Shown: in pieces, positions 45,011 to 55,964 of the stretch
Position numbering within the stretch: position 1 is the stretch's first letter
Layout of the letters: each line of letters opens with the position of its first letter
Program-made: the position numbers and the translations under genes
The notes under the pieces: generated by a model
Seen by the model: the letters and a program-made list of their open reading frames with translations, nothing else
Told to the model about the DNA's origin: nothing
The model's database searches: none
DNA from: Argyresthia goedartella
Lineage: Eukaryota; Arthropoda; Insecta; Lepidoptera; Argyresthiidae
DNA: 64,000 nt
Assembly (NCBI GenBank): GCA_949825045.1
Contig: OX463832.1
Location: 23,988,552-24,052,551 of the forward strand
Direction of reading: 5' to 3'

Positions 45011-45589
45011 CGTCGCGTGCTGACTATTCAAATCAGCAGGTTACGCTTTTCGCCTGTAACCCGACTGTTTCAAAATTTAGTCAACACATCTGAGATGCTT
45101 TCGGTGGGTGTCTCGTTGAATTTGTCCGGTTGGTTAGGAAAAGTCACAAGGTGTATTTAAATCGGTTTGTCTATTCTATGATGTTGGGATATAAATACCG
45201 TCCTGTCGCCTAGAGAGCCAACGCTGAAAATGTCAGACGATGTAGCGTCCTTTTGCATTCGTTTACGTGTCAGTTTTTTGTTTTTGTTTATTTTGAATAG
45301 CTTGGTGTATCTTTAGGAAAATATTCTACTTCAAAACAGTTTGCGCATGGTTTGCGCCAAGTTTCTTTGGCTCTGAGTGGGCGGTCACCTATCTCTCTCA
45401 CCCCTTACCGTACGCGAGAACGAGAGGTCACAGCAGTATTCAAAATTTCGGACCCATTTGAGGCAAGATATGCGTTACAAAATAGATCAATATGTCTTCT
45501 TTCCTTCAGACAGATCACTAATCTTTCGCCGAAATTGTACGTAGCCCAATCATGTCCCCACCGAGGGTCACAGGCCTTTACCCGGATAC
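45011..45589. other. No gene seen
   Basis: No supported exon. Overlapping plus and minus frames at 45352-45666 run across a repeat-like end and look fortuitous. Confidence 0.35.
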
Positions 45590-45835
45590 GAGTAAGGTTA
45601 AGCCATACTCCACCACGCTGGCTCAGTGCGGGTTGGTGGAGTGGTTTTACGACCACTACCACGTAGCGATAGTAGCCGGGACCTACAGCTTATCACGTCA
45701 TCCGAAACACTGAACGTCCGATACTGTACTTAGGATCAATTAATTATCTCATTGGTACATGGTCAGGATTCGAACCTGAATCTCCTGTTTGAGAAGCAAC
45801 CTTGAAACCCGTTAGACCACGGAGCTCTTGAAGTC
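45590..45835 (-). repeat. Retroposon debris with tRNA-like head (SINE family 3 type)
   Basis: 45757-45832 read on the minus strand gives A box GTGGTCTAACGGG and B box GGTTCGAATCC. The adjoining 45590-45700 has CCACGCTGGCTCAGTGCGGG, a motif I associate with lepidopteran retroposons. Boundaries uncertain. Confidence 0.5.
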
Positions 45836-45894
45836 TGTATTGAAATTACGAAAGAAAATAGTTATTTCTGTCACAATGGAGCAAAATTTTGTAT

Positions 45895-46090
45895 TTAAGG
45901 CGAGGGCGGTACATTGAACCCAGATTGAAGCGAAGGCTTCTACAATAGAATCCTGAATGTAGCGAGGGATTCTAAGTTAGAATCCTGAGCGTAACGAAGG
46001 TTTCAAGCGTTAACGCCCAAGACGAAAATAATTTTGCTCCCTCTCATCGTGGAGCAAAACTTACTTTTCCGAATGAAAGGTGTGAAAAAT
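45895..46090. mobile_element. Single arm related to the 33783-35071 foldback element
   Basis: AAGCGTTAACGCCCAAGACG, then TTTTGCTCCCTCTCATCGTG and TTCCGAATGAAAGGTGTG, as in the foldback arm. Confidence 0.65.
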
Positions 46091-46376
46091 ATATTTACTT
46101 AGATGTCTTGACAACCACACTAGCATATTGTTAGGTCTTTCCTTAAACTGGTTGACAGATACGCGGTAATGTAGCTGGCACCATACATATTTACTTAGAT
46201 GTATGGCATCACATAGGTCTCTCTATAGGTACATACGTTTGTTTGTTTGCACGTAATATTAAGCACAAGGTTATGAGATGAATGTTGTATGCTCAGGTTA
46301 TGAAACGCACTGAATTTCATGGTTGTATAAGTCATAGGTTTTACAGGCAATCATTTACGTGGATATGAATAATATT

Positions 46377-46611
46377 GGGAAATATTAAACTGCACATTAG
46401 TAATACTGATTTGCACAGCAAATATACTGATTTTTACATCAAATATCAGGGCTAAATACTGCGGTAGTAAAGGGGGTGAGCGAAGCGAAGCCCCTTTATC
46501 CCTCGTATTATTTTGAAAATGTAAGAACAACAAAAATACTAAAATATAAAAAGTATTTTTGCTGATCATTTATTTTCTGTGAAAATCAGTATTTTTGCTG
46601 TGCGATTTAAA
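46377..46611 (-). mobile_element. MITE family A, copy 5
   Basis: GGGAAATATTAAACTGCAC to TATTTTTGCTGTGCGATTTA. The core has GGGGTGAGCGAAGCGAAGCC. Confidence 0.75.
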
Positions 46612-46942
46612 TTAAATAATATTGGGTGCTTACCAGTGAAATTATCGATATTTTCTTACGGATTCAGGAGTTCATAATTCGTGACACTCACTAGCTATTT
46701 TCATTATTATTATTATGGTTTAAAAGTAAATTTCAAAGTTTGACATCTGCATATAAAATTTTCTTTTAATTTTCAGTTTCATGACTAAAATCTGATGACT
46801 AAAATGATCTTCAAAGTCAGCTTGTCCTAAATGTCATCCATTTTCATGATAAGATTCGTATTATTTTCTACAGCTGACACTTTTTAAAATTAAATCAAAT
46901 TTGCTGTTAGCTAAATGTTGTCATTCGAAAAAAAGTGTAAAA

Positions 46943-47338
46943 AAACGGTCAAGTGCGAGTCGAACCCGCGCACGAAGGGTTCCGTACAATGGTAGGGATG
47001 GTGTGGAAGAAATTGTTTGGATTAAACATAGGAAAAAGTTATTGGTTCGGCTACTTTTACACTCCATGTACGTAACCAGGTGCATTCATATGTTTGTATG
47101 TGGTATTGAAAGAAATATTGTATGGGAGGCCCCTGAAATATTTTATTTTTAGTATATTATTCTATTTTTTAGTATTTCTTGTTAAAGCGGCAACAGAAAT
47201 ACTTCATCTGTGAAAATTTCATCAGACTAACTATCACGGTTCCTGAGATACAGCCCGGTGACTGACAGACAGACGGACGGACAGCGGAGGCTTAGTAATA
47301 GGGTCCCGTTTGGCACCGTTCGGGGGGTACGTAACCCT
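46943..47338 (+). repeat. Interspersed repeat family D, fullest copy
   Basis: About 396 bp from ACGGTCAAGTGCGAGTCG to GGGGTACGTAACCCTAAAAA. It contains GCACGAAGGGTTCCGTAC, GGCAACAGAAATACTTCATC, a GACGGACGG run and GAGGCTTAGTAATAGGG. It serves as the reference copy for the pieces elsewhere and as the uninterrupted target of the errantivirus. SINE-like or a LINE 3' end; the class is not certain. Confidence 0.7.
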
Positions 47339-47531
47339 AAAAATGTTTTTACTGAAAATTCTATCTTCAATTTTTCCATACATAATGCTTTCATAGGTAA
47401 GCCTTATCTTAGTTTTATTTGCGTATTTCGGATTACGTTTGGTCTTAAATATGTATCAGTTTCACACGATATAACCGTAAATAGGTTTGCAAATTATTTA
47501 TTTACACATTTTAATTACTAGTTATTTATGT

Positions 47532-47757
47532 AAAATATTAAACTGCACATCAAAAATACTGATTTGCACAGCAAATTTAAGGGAAAAATACTGCGGTAGC
47601 TTGCGAAGCCCCTTTATCCTTCGTGTTATGTTCAACATGTAAGAACAACAAAAATACTTAAAACATAAACTTAAGTACTCATTAATATTTAAAACATAAA
47701 AAGTGTTTTTGTTGATCCTGTTTTGCTGTGCAAATCAGTATTTTTGATGTCCAATAA
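47532..47757 (-). mobile_element. MITE family A, copy 6
   Basis: AATATTAAACTGCACATC to CAGTATTTTTGATGTCC. The core is shortened and an AAACATAAACTTAAG segment is duplicated. Confidence 0.7.
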
Positions 47758-47905
47758 ATACATGCCGTTATTTATTGACATATCTACATGAGAAGTTACT
47801 TAATTGTTTTATATTTTTAGTGTGGAGCCATAAGAAATGTATGTTCTGTATACAAGGTGACATTTAATTAGCTGACCATATTTTGGGGATTCATAGCAAC
47901 GATCA

Positions 47906-47913
47906 TTACGAAC
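47906..47913. repeat. 8-bp target duplication of the hAT transposon (left)
   Basis: TTACGAAC, repeated at 56303-56310. Eight bp is the hAT standard. The joined flanks restore the Z sequence. Confidence 0.85.
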
Positions 47914-47929
47914 CAGTGATGTTAAACTA

Positions 47930-48245
47930 TCGATAGTTTCGCTATCGATAGTTGACCTTGAAAAACAGGTCGATAGCTCGATAGGACTATCGAAAATATC
48001 TAAATTCTGTAATACTATCGATAGTATCGATAGTATCGATAGTGAAAATTAGGCGATACTATTGAACCGCGTCGATACTATCGATACTATCGAAACTATC
48101 GATAGTATCAAAGTTAGATACTATCGATAGTATCGATAGTATTGAGTCAAGAAAGTCGATACTATCGATACTATCGATACTATCGGTGCGTTTCGATAGT
48201 ATCGATAGTTTTGCTTTAGTAACTATCGACGTGTTTTCAATACTA
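47930..48245. repeat. Left subterminal TATCGATA array
   Basis: About 12 TATCGATA octamers, many spaced as TATCGATAGTATCGATA (9-bp steps), plus further single CGATA words. TATCGATA is the DREF site in Drosophila and CGATA is the BEAF-32 core (established). Likely transposase or host-factor binding region. Confidence 0.85.
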
Positions 48246-48344
48246 TCGACTGGAAACAAAACGCCACCTGGTCGGTAACACAGAGACGCAAATAAACTGC
48301 ATGTTCAATGTTTAGTAAAGAGCTTAATTATTATTAACGACGTT

Positions 48345-48512
48345 ATGGATAACAACGAAACACAACTATTATTTACCGAAGACGACACGGTACAAATGAG
48401 TTCAAATTCGGCATATACACCAAAGCTCACAGGTACGTACGTACGCACGCACACACCCTCACACACATACACTCACCCTTGCTCTCACACTCACACACAC
48501 ACACCCTCACAC

Positions 48513-48547
<35 letters not shown>

Positions 48548-48951
48548 TATACAAAACCTTACCTTAAACGTTATGAAAATAGTATTTTTTTGTTTCAGTG
48601 GACAATTGCACTCAAACACGAGAAGCCGCTATAACATTTTCTGAGATAGGGTCCGAAAATAAGCTGTCATATTCGACACGTGAATTACCATACCTTAAGT
48701 ACTATCGTAATCAACAAATTTCGGATCCTCGGAATGAAGATATGGCTAGAATCATACTATATGAATTAGAGCGTTTGCCCCAAAACCACCGCATCGCTGC
48801 ATTTATGGCAATGCTCAATGAATTAAAAAAGAAACAAAACGAAGTGTCTTCTTGTCCTGCCACCGAAGAAAAAGAAGATCCAGAAGAAGCCAGGAAAACA
48901 ATTTTAAAATTAAGAGTCCAGAAAAACGTGGAAAAATTGATAAAAAAATAA
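48345..48951 (+). CDS. Second hAT gene: small protein with BESS-like segment (two exons)
   Basis: Exon 1 is 48345-48432 and exon 2 is 48599-48951. Donor ACAG|GTACGT and acceptor TTTGTTTCAG|TG agree in phase and give 146 aa. The intron holds a CA microsatellite. The N-terminus is acidic. Residues about 75-110 (NEDMARIILYELERLPQN and on to AFMAMLNEL) resemble a BESS domain, a protein-interaction motif found with MADF or BED DNA-binding domains. The C-terminus is Lys/Glu-rich. AATAAA at 49028-49033. No DNA-binding domain of its own. The function is unknown; a partner for the BED transposase is an inference. Intact frame and splice sites suggest it is or was used. It lies entirely between the hAT target duplications. 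Confidence 0.6.
48433..48598 (+). repeat. CA-rich microsatellite in the intron of the second hAT gene
   Basis: Alternating CACAC/CACG units between about 48440 and 48542, inside the 166-bp intron. Confidence 0.9.
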
Positions 48952-49157
48952 TAAAAAAATGTAAAAAGTAAAGTATAATTGAAAACTCGCACTAGCCATA
49001 GATTGCATCGAGGTCCAATTAAAACTTAATAAAGTATTCTCAATATTCATAGTTTTATTCATTGATATCACCAAATTACAAACACGATACGACACGATAT
49101 TAACAAAGATTACAACTTAAACGGATTGAGCTTTCTTAAATAATTAACATAATGAAA

Positions 49158-49242
49158 TACACGGTGACTTTAAATTGACTGACCATATTTTGGGTATTGA
49201 TAGTACCCAAAATATGGTCAGCTAATTTAACGTCACTCTGTA
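49158..49242. mobile_element. 85-bp palindrome with Z-type ends
   Basis: Two copies of the Z terminus face each other: CACGGTGACTTTAAATTGAC, then TTGATA, then GGTCAGCTAATTTAACGTC. The arms are about 38 bp with a 6-bp centre (TTGATA). TA flanks are possible. It is either a minimal MITE made only of ends or a hairpin left by aberrant transposition. Confidence 0.8.
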
Positions 49243-49720
49243 TGAAAAAAACTGACAAACTGACTTATATTCGTTTAATGGCACTGCCGCTTTGATTAAT
49301 TGGATTGATTTAAACAATTAAATATAATCAAAACTGACAAACTTACTTATAATCGTTTAATGGCACTGCGGCTTTGATTATTTGGATTAATCTAAACAAT
49401 TCAATATAATGAAAACTGACAAACTTACTTATAATCGTTTAATGGCACTGCGGCTTTGATTATTTGGATTAATTTAAACAATTCAATATAATGAAAACTG
49501 ACAAACTTACTTATAATCGTTTAATGGCACTGCGGCTTTGATTATTTGGATTAATTTAAACAATTCAATATAATAAAAACTGACAAACTTACTTATAATG
49601 TTTAATGGCACTGCAGCTTTGATTAATTGGATTTATTTAAGCAATTAAATATGATAAAAACTTATAAACTTACTAATAATCGTTTAATGCCACTGCCGCT
49701 TTGATTGGTTGGAATGATAA
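49243..49720. repeat. 82-bp tandem array, about six copies
   Basis: GTTTAATGGCACTGC recurs with 82-bp spacing: GCACTG at 49281, 49363, 49445 and 49527, then 81 bp to 49608, and a diverged copy near 49689. Middle units are almost identical. Between the 3' ends of the two hAT genes. Confidence 0.92.
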
Positions 49721-50363
49721 TTATCTACTCTGCCGTGCTAAGCGGAATGGTCTTATCTGACACTTTTAGGTATTTTCATTTTTTTGCATATTTGGTAGGT
49801 TGGCAACACTCCCGACATGCATAAAAATCAATAGAGCCCTATCTGTGCATTTGGATACTCAAAACACAAGTTTAAGTTTGTCATATCTGCAGTTGGGTAC
49901 CCCGTTACTAAGGATAAAAGTCATAACAAACAAATTATACGCTTAAAAGTCGTTTCTGCCGAGTTTCTCTCATAATACTAAGCATAATGGTCTTATCTAC
50001 ATATATTTTTTGTAGATAAGATTCTCATCTTTAGTAGTTTGCGTATTTCGGAAAGCATTTAGGTCTTATGGCTACACTGTTTATTGATTAACTCCTGTCA
50101 AATATTTTCGCGATTTGCCATGTGCGTAGTCGCATTTGTGAAAAAGGCGGCCACGCACATTTATTACCTGTAGTTATGTTTCATTCATCGCAAACACTGT
50201 TGTGATGTGATGTTTATCAGATAATGTTACTCGATATGCAAGGCTCGGCCTACTATACTTAACACTTATATGTAGTTTTGTTTAATTTATAACTTGTAAA
50301 ATCAGAATATGCTTCTCATTGGCTAGGTTACACTATCGTCTATAATAATATACAAGCACGTGG
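49721..50363. other. hAT interior, 3' side of transposase
   Basis: No gene. Probably the 3' UTR and downstream of the minus-strand transposase. Confidence 0.4.
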
Positions 50364-53300
50364 TTATTTATTCTTTAGTAGATTATAATTAACATTCAAA
50401 ACAAGAAGTGCATTTATGTATTTGCCGCTTAGACGGTTACGGCGGTCAGTAACTATCTGTCCGGCTTTTGAGAAGATTCTCTCTGCTGGTGTTGAGCTTC
50501 CTGGTATACATAAATATTTAAGAGCAACATGTTTCAGGTTGTTTTCATTAAATATCCAGTACTCAATTGGATATTCCGTCCTCGATAACAAAGGCTTCTC
50601 TAGATATTGCCGGAGGTCAATGATAGCATCACTTGTTACTGAATGAATCTCATTATTTTGATTTGCATCTACAAATGATAGAAGACTGTCTAGTTTAGAT
50701 TTCTTGTAGGCACTGCAATCATCTTCCAGTGAGCTTTCGCCAGTTGCAGTAGCACTTACTCTCATATTTTGTCTTGACGATAGATATGAAGAGTACTCTT
50801 TTTGAACGTAGTTTATTGCTCTTTCTACATCGGTATTTGTTTTAAATCCGACTTTCTTGAAGTGCGGGTTTAAGAGTGTCGCAATAATACACGCTGATCT
50901 ACTCTCAAATGATTTCAGTTTATCATTGATGGAAGTCCTCATATGTTGTATGACATTTTGTGCGGTTTCAGAGAAGTTGGCGTTTTCGAATTCTACCATT
51001 TTTAGACTTAATCCTTTTATTAACGGAATAATTAATGATATCGTCACATATTGTTCACCAGATACAGCTGTTGTGCAAGTATCGAACGGATCTAATAGTT
51101 CATGAAGCTCATTCAGGAATATATATTCACCAGGTGTTAGATTAGGTGGTGCATGCTGCAGCTGGCCTAGAGCCAGAGTCACTTCTTCTCTTACGGCTAT
51201 TAGTCTTTTAATCATATAATAAGCGCTGTTCCATCTTATTTCGATGTACTTAATCAATTTCAGTTCGGGTTTTTTCATCTCTCTTTGTATGGACTTTAAT
51301 TTGTCAGACGCTAAAGTACTTCTTTTAAAGTGAGTTACAATAGCTGAACATTTGACAATCAACTCGTTAACATTTGGTTCAGTTAATACTTCTTTAATTA
51401 CCAAATTAAGGGAGTGTGCGAAACATGGCATGTGACGGACTTTTAATATATGGGCAACTTTAACCATAGTGGAGGCATTATCAGTGACGAGAGCAACAAT
51501 TTTATTGCGGCATTTCCATTCGGTCAAAATGCGATCTAAAACCTAAAAAATAAATAAGGTAATTTGAGTTAGTGTGTTGTCGATTATCACGATAACTTAA
51601 AATTACGTTTAACCTCAAACTATGAAGTGAAGGTTATAGCTATCACTTTCTAAAGTGATCCCCGTTGATTGCTTTTCCCTGACCCCCTCCCCCCTCCAGA
51701 ATTTATGTGTTTTTTTCCATTTTACGATCACTTTGGGTGAACCTAACCTCCAATTTTAATAAACTTTAAAAATTCATATCTCAAAAAGTATACATTTCCT
51801 AATTTCAAAAACTATATTGGGGGTATAGTAAGTAAGTAAGTAAGTGTACATTTCCTAACTATAAAAAAACTATATTACTAATTGAAATACTTTGGAAAAT
51901 ACTATACTTTGGGTTTGGGGGGACGCCCCCCCCCTTCCCTCCCCCCTAAATTTCATCGATATAAAAAAATACCTGCGTGAGTCTGCATGAGCGTGCTTAA
52001 AACAAACCCTCACGCGAATTCACGGTCCAGTTACCATATATACAGGGTGGCCCAAATACCGTGGATCAAACGAACCAGGGTGATAGAGGAGGTGATTTCC
52101 AACAAAAAATATTTCTACAGCATGGTCATAACTTAATTGGATAAAAAGTGATGATCATTTTTGGTTTTTTCAAATAAACTGCCGATTTTTTTACAATTTC
52201 ATTAATACAGAGATAAGTTGATAAAAAACACCAAAACAAAAGGTGTTGTATTATGACCAGATAATGTATCATTACAAAAAAAAAAGAATTGCAGCTCTGG
52301 GTACCTAATTTAAGAAGCAATTAATTTTTTCCCGTAAATTTTGAAGCATTACAAAAAAATACTACTCACTTTGAGAGCACCCTGAGTAAAAAAAATGTAC
52401 TACAGAAAAGTGACCCTGTATTAAAAAAACTAGCCGATTTAATGCTGATTTGAATGAGGTATAACACTTTAGTGTCAGACTTTCAGTTCAGGTTTTATGC
52501 GAGTTTTTTTCATGTCAAGGAGCAAATTTGTTAGAAAGGAAAATTCGAATAAAAATTATGTAGTAATTAAAAAACCATCTTGAAATAAAAGAACAACAAT
52601 TATGAGTCGATAATTTTATTACATTATTTTTTTACAGTAAATGCTCAAAATTCCTGCCTCTAACCATTATGCACAATCTGCACCGCCTAATAAAATTGGT
52701 ACGTAATCGCCGGAAGGCACCTCTGTTATTCATAATTTGTACTTTTGCAAATTCGAGTTTTCGTCGTAATTCTTGTTCAGTGTTGTTCTCTTTTTGATAT
52801 ACCACTTCTTTGAAATAGCCCCAAATAAAAAAGTCTAACGGATTAAGGTCGGGCGACCGGGGTGGCCATGCAACAGCTCCTATTCGACCAATCCACCGGT
52901 CGGGGAAGCGCTCATTCAAGTATTGTCGAACTGCTTGAGCGTAATGAGGCGGGGCACCGTCCTGTTGCAGCCACATTTCTTCTCTTATTTCTTCCGGAAC
53001 TTCAGCTTCGTTGAGTAATGGATTCAAATCATTTTGTAAAAAATTTAAATACTCAGCACCGTTTAGCCTTGGTGGCATTTCGTGTAGCACCAGCTTCTGG
53101 TCAATGATACCAGCCCACATGTTAATGCCAAACTGATGCTGGAATCGATCATTTCTGATGATATGTGGGTTCACTCTGGAGTAGTAGTGTAAGTTATGGA
53201 TGTTAAAAATTCCCATTCTTCTAAAATTTGACTCATCCGACCATAACACTTTATTGAAAAACTGAGGATCCTCTCTGTGTAGTCTTAACATCTCTCTACA

Positions 53301-55696
53301 AAATCTCACTCTAGGTTCATAGTCAGCTGGCAGCAAAGCTTGAACTCGTTGCACGTGGTAGGCATGATATCGGTTTTTTTTAATAATACGCTGCACCGTC
53401 GAACGTGGGATCCCGAGATTTCGCGATATTTGGCGTTGGCTAATACCGGGGTCCAATCGTAACTCTCGCAGTATTCGCTCTTCATTGTCAAATCGTACCA
53501 CAAATCTCTCTCTCGGAGCATGCGTACCGGGTAAGACTCCCTCCATGTACGCATTATGCACACGCAAAAAGACCCTGTAGTCGGGGAAACGGTCTCGGTC
53601 AGGGTACCGTTGTTGATATTCCCTGGCAGCAGCCCGAGCATTGCCGTCGCAGAAGCCATAAAGGTAATGCATTTCTGCATACTCCCTTTGGGTGTACTCT
53701 CTCCTCGCAGCAGCCATCTTCCGTTTATCTAGCCAATCCGTAGCGATTACAAAGTCCGGTTCACACAGCGTAGGTCACAGGTAGGCAATCTAACACAAGT
53801 CCAATAACGAAGCGTAGGTCACAGGTAGGCAATACATAGACAAGTCCAATAACGATGCGTAGGTGATAGGTAGGTAAGGTCACAAGTGCAGAATACGGGT
53901 GCGTAGTCACAGGCGGAAAGCGAGTTACTAACAAAGAAAGATGCTCACGCGCTTCCCCCGGCCCCACCCCGCCGGCCCCCCTCAGAAATCGATCAGTGTT
54001 AGAAGAGGACAAGAGATGTCAGAGAAAAGAACCAGTTCTCTGATCACTGGCTTCCTGCGTAGAGCCCCGCTCCACCCAGCATTCTTCTACCTGAACTGAA
54101 CTGATAACGCCACGCCAAGACGGGCGTTCTGACCTTTTTCGACAAAGGATTGAAATGGTTAGTGTGAAAGAGAGGCATAGTTTCTTAATTATGACGCTTT
54201 TTCGATAAAAGATTAAAGAAAAAATGTTCATTCAATGTTTAGTGTGAAAGAGTTTCTTTCCATTTCATAAATCCTAAGTGTGACAAGCACAGAGCAGTTC
54301 TAGCAATCCAACGTACAGAAAACTAGCCGTTTATGATAACGATGATAAAGTTTTAGAAGAATGGGAATTTTTAACATCCATAACTTACACTACTACTCCA
54401 GAGTGAACCCACATAAATGTTGTTCTTTTATTTCAAGATGGTTTTTTAATTACTACGTAATTTTTATTCGAATTTTCCTTTCTAACAAATTTGCTCCTTG
54501 ACATGAAAAAAACTCGCATAAAACCTGAACTGAAAGTCTGACACTAAAGTGTTATACCTCATTCAAATCAGCATTAAATCGGCTAGTTTTTTTAATACAG
54601 GGTCACTTTTCTGTAGTACATTTTTTTTACTCAGGGTGCTCTCAAAGTGAGTAGTATTTTTTTGTAATGCTTCAAAATTTACGGGAAAAAATTAATTGCT
54701 TCTTAAATTAGGTACCCAGAGCTGCAATTCTTTTTTTTTTTGTAATGATACATTATCTGGTCATAATACAATACCTTTTGTTTTGGTGTTTTTTATCAAC
54801 TTTTCTCTGTATTAATGAAATTGTAAAAAAATCGGCAGTTTATTTGAAAAAACCAAAAATGATCATCACTTTTTATCCAATTAAGTTATGACCATGCTGT
54901 AGAAATATTTTTTGTTGGAAATCACCTCCTCTATCACCCTGGTTCGTTTGATCCACGGTATTTGGGCCACCCTGTATACCTATATTACAAGATATGTAGA
55001 TAAGACAAGTAATGTACGGTATTTAAAAGTATGCCAAATTATAAGTACCTACTTAGATTTTTAAAGCTAGGTACTTACCGCAGCAATGTTATCAGCAGTA
55101 TGTCTTTCTTCCATCACGACAGTTTCTAAGAGAGCAGCTTCGAGTTTTTGATTTTTAATAAAATGGGCAGTTACTGCACATATGCCTTGATTGTTTTTGG
55201 ATGTCCACATATCAGTAGTTAATGCTATATTATCAATGTTTTGTAACATTTCATGTAATTTTGCTTTTGCAATAGCATGCAGCTTCGGAAGCAGTGTAGT
55301 AGTTACTGCATTTCTAGATGGCATTTGGTATTTACAATCCAAAGCGGCCACAAATTCTTTCAATCCTTCGCGTTCAGATAATTGTAATGGTTCCATATCT
55401 CTTGCTATCATTTGTGTAAACAAAGAATCCAACCGTTTCTTTCTTGTTGAATTAGCACTATAAAATTCAATTGACGTATTTGGATTTTCCGTGTCGAGGC
55501 TTTTATCAAAGGTGCTCTCGTCAATCGAAGTGGATGCTTGATATTTCTCTGGATGTTTTCTCATTAAATGATCTTTCATGTTTGAAGTGTTTTTACTTTG
55601 CTTAAATGCTCCAGAACAATATTTACACTTAACTTTTCCTTCACTTTCTTTCTCAAAATGTAACCACATAGGAGATTTCATTTTAGATTTGTCCAT
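50364..55696 (-). CDS. hAT transposase with BED zinc finger (two exons)
   Basis: Exon 1 is 55696-55079 and exon 2 is 51542-50364 (minus strand). Donor GCG|GTAAGT and acceptor TTTTTTAG|GTT keep phase 0, giving about 598 aa. Start: the ATG at 55696; an upstream in-frame TTG is not needed. Residues about 8-50 form a BED finger (CKYC and HLMRKH). The catalytic triad expected for hAT is present: D162 (TTDMWTS), D227 (VTDNAS), E560 (STPAERIFS). A RWNSAYYM block is present. The C-terminal dimerisation domain (about 510-590) ends the protein. It would cut at the element ends and reinsert in the nucleus. Looks intact, apart from the mariner in its intron (51543-55078), which lies in the same orientation. 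Confidence 0.88.
52632..53717 (-). CDS. Mariner transposase, DD41D type
   Basis: 361 aa from a clear ATG. The N-terminal region (about 7-65) matches the helix-turn-helix block common in insect mariner-like proteins (YTQREYAEMHYLYGFCDGNA). A second HTH lies near 112-135 (ISQRQISRNLGIPRSTVQR). The RNase H-like core has D161 (LWSDESNF), D253 (LQQDGAPPH) and D295 (SPDLNPLDFF). There are 41 residues between the last two, which is the spacing of the rosa/DD41D group (family knowledge). The frame is uninterrupted and full length. It should cut and join the element ends at TA sites in the nucleus. The 3' end lies 33 bp from the left inverted arm. Confidence 0.92.
   Translation of the reverse strand: MAAARREYTQREYAEMHYLYGFCDGNARAAAREYQQRYPDRDRFPDYRVFLRVHNAYMEGVLPGTHAPRERFVVRFDNEERILRELRLDPGISQRQISRNLGIPRSTVQRIIKKNRYHAYHVQRVQALLPADYEPRVRFCREMLRLHREDPQFFNKVLWSDESNFRRMGIFNIHNLHYYSRVNPHIIRNDRFQHQFGINMWAGIIDQKLVLHEMPPRLNGAEYLNFLQNDLNPLLNEAEVPEEIREEMWLQQDGAPPHYAQAVRQYLNERFPDRWIGRIGAVAWPPRSPDLNPLDFFIWGYFKEVVYQKENNTEQELRRKLEFAKVQIMNNRGAFRRLRTNFIRRCRLCIMVRGRNFEHLL
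54348..54413. repeat. Inverted duplicate of a transposase segment
   Basis: About 65 bp identical, or nearly so, to the reverse complement of 53163-53227 (core ACACTACTACTCCAGAGTG). It ends exactly where the right long inverted arm begins. Confidence 0.85.
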
Positions 55697-55964
55697 TTTA
55701 ACAGAGATTTGCAATATCTAATCCCACAACAAAAACTTCAACTCACTGTCTCGCACTTTGAGGTAGGTAGGTAGGTAGATAACGTGTCACTTTGTCGCGG
55801 TAATATTTCGAGTCACCCACTTTAAAAAATAAAATGCTGCACCGTAGCGCGTGGCTAGGTATTGCCAATCTAATATAACAACTTGTAAATTAATTAATGG
55901 CGAAATACTGCGAAGATGGGATAGATGAACTTTGTAATCATTACCTATATTACCTTCTAGGAGC

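Larger units (their letters stand above)
52043..54974 (-). mobile_element. Mariner-type transposon, DD41D (rosa-like), with 557-bp inverted ends
   Basis: Ends CAGGGTGGCCCAAATACCG and the reverse complement, flanked by TA (52041-52042 and 54975-54976). The inverted arms run 52043-52598 and 54418-54974 with few differences. One intact transposase gene. Next to the right arm, 54348-54413 is an inverted copy of transposase segment 53163-53227. This indicates the right end was made by inverted duplication of the left half, with an internal deletion. Confidence 0.9.
51543..55078 (-). other. Intron of the hAT transposase carrying a mariner
   Basis: 3536 bp, of which 2934 bp are the mariner with its TA duplication. 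The original intron would be about 600 bp. The 3' part next to the acceptor has C-rich and A-rich runs (51680-51960). Confidence 0.75.

Noticed and set aside
45352..45666. Overlapping plus and minus frames of about 100 and 85 codons
   Set aside because: Both run into retroposon-like sequence and neither has a recognisable domain.
48059..48259. Frames reading Ser-Ile-Asp repeats (also 55897-56163 and 55950-56144)
   Set aside because: These are translations of the TATCGATA arrays, not genes.
49243..49720. CRISPR-like array
   Set aside because: Eukaryotic context and contiguous 82-bp tandem units without unique spacers.
53306..53680. Second frame inside the mariner transposase
   Set aside because: Shadow of the transposase in another frame.
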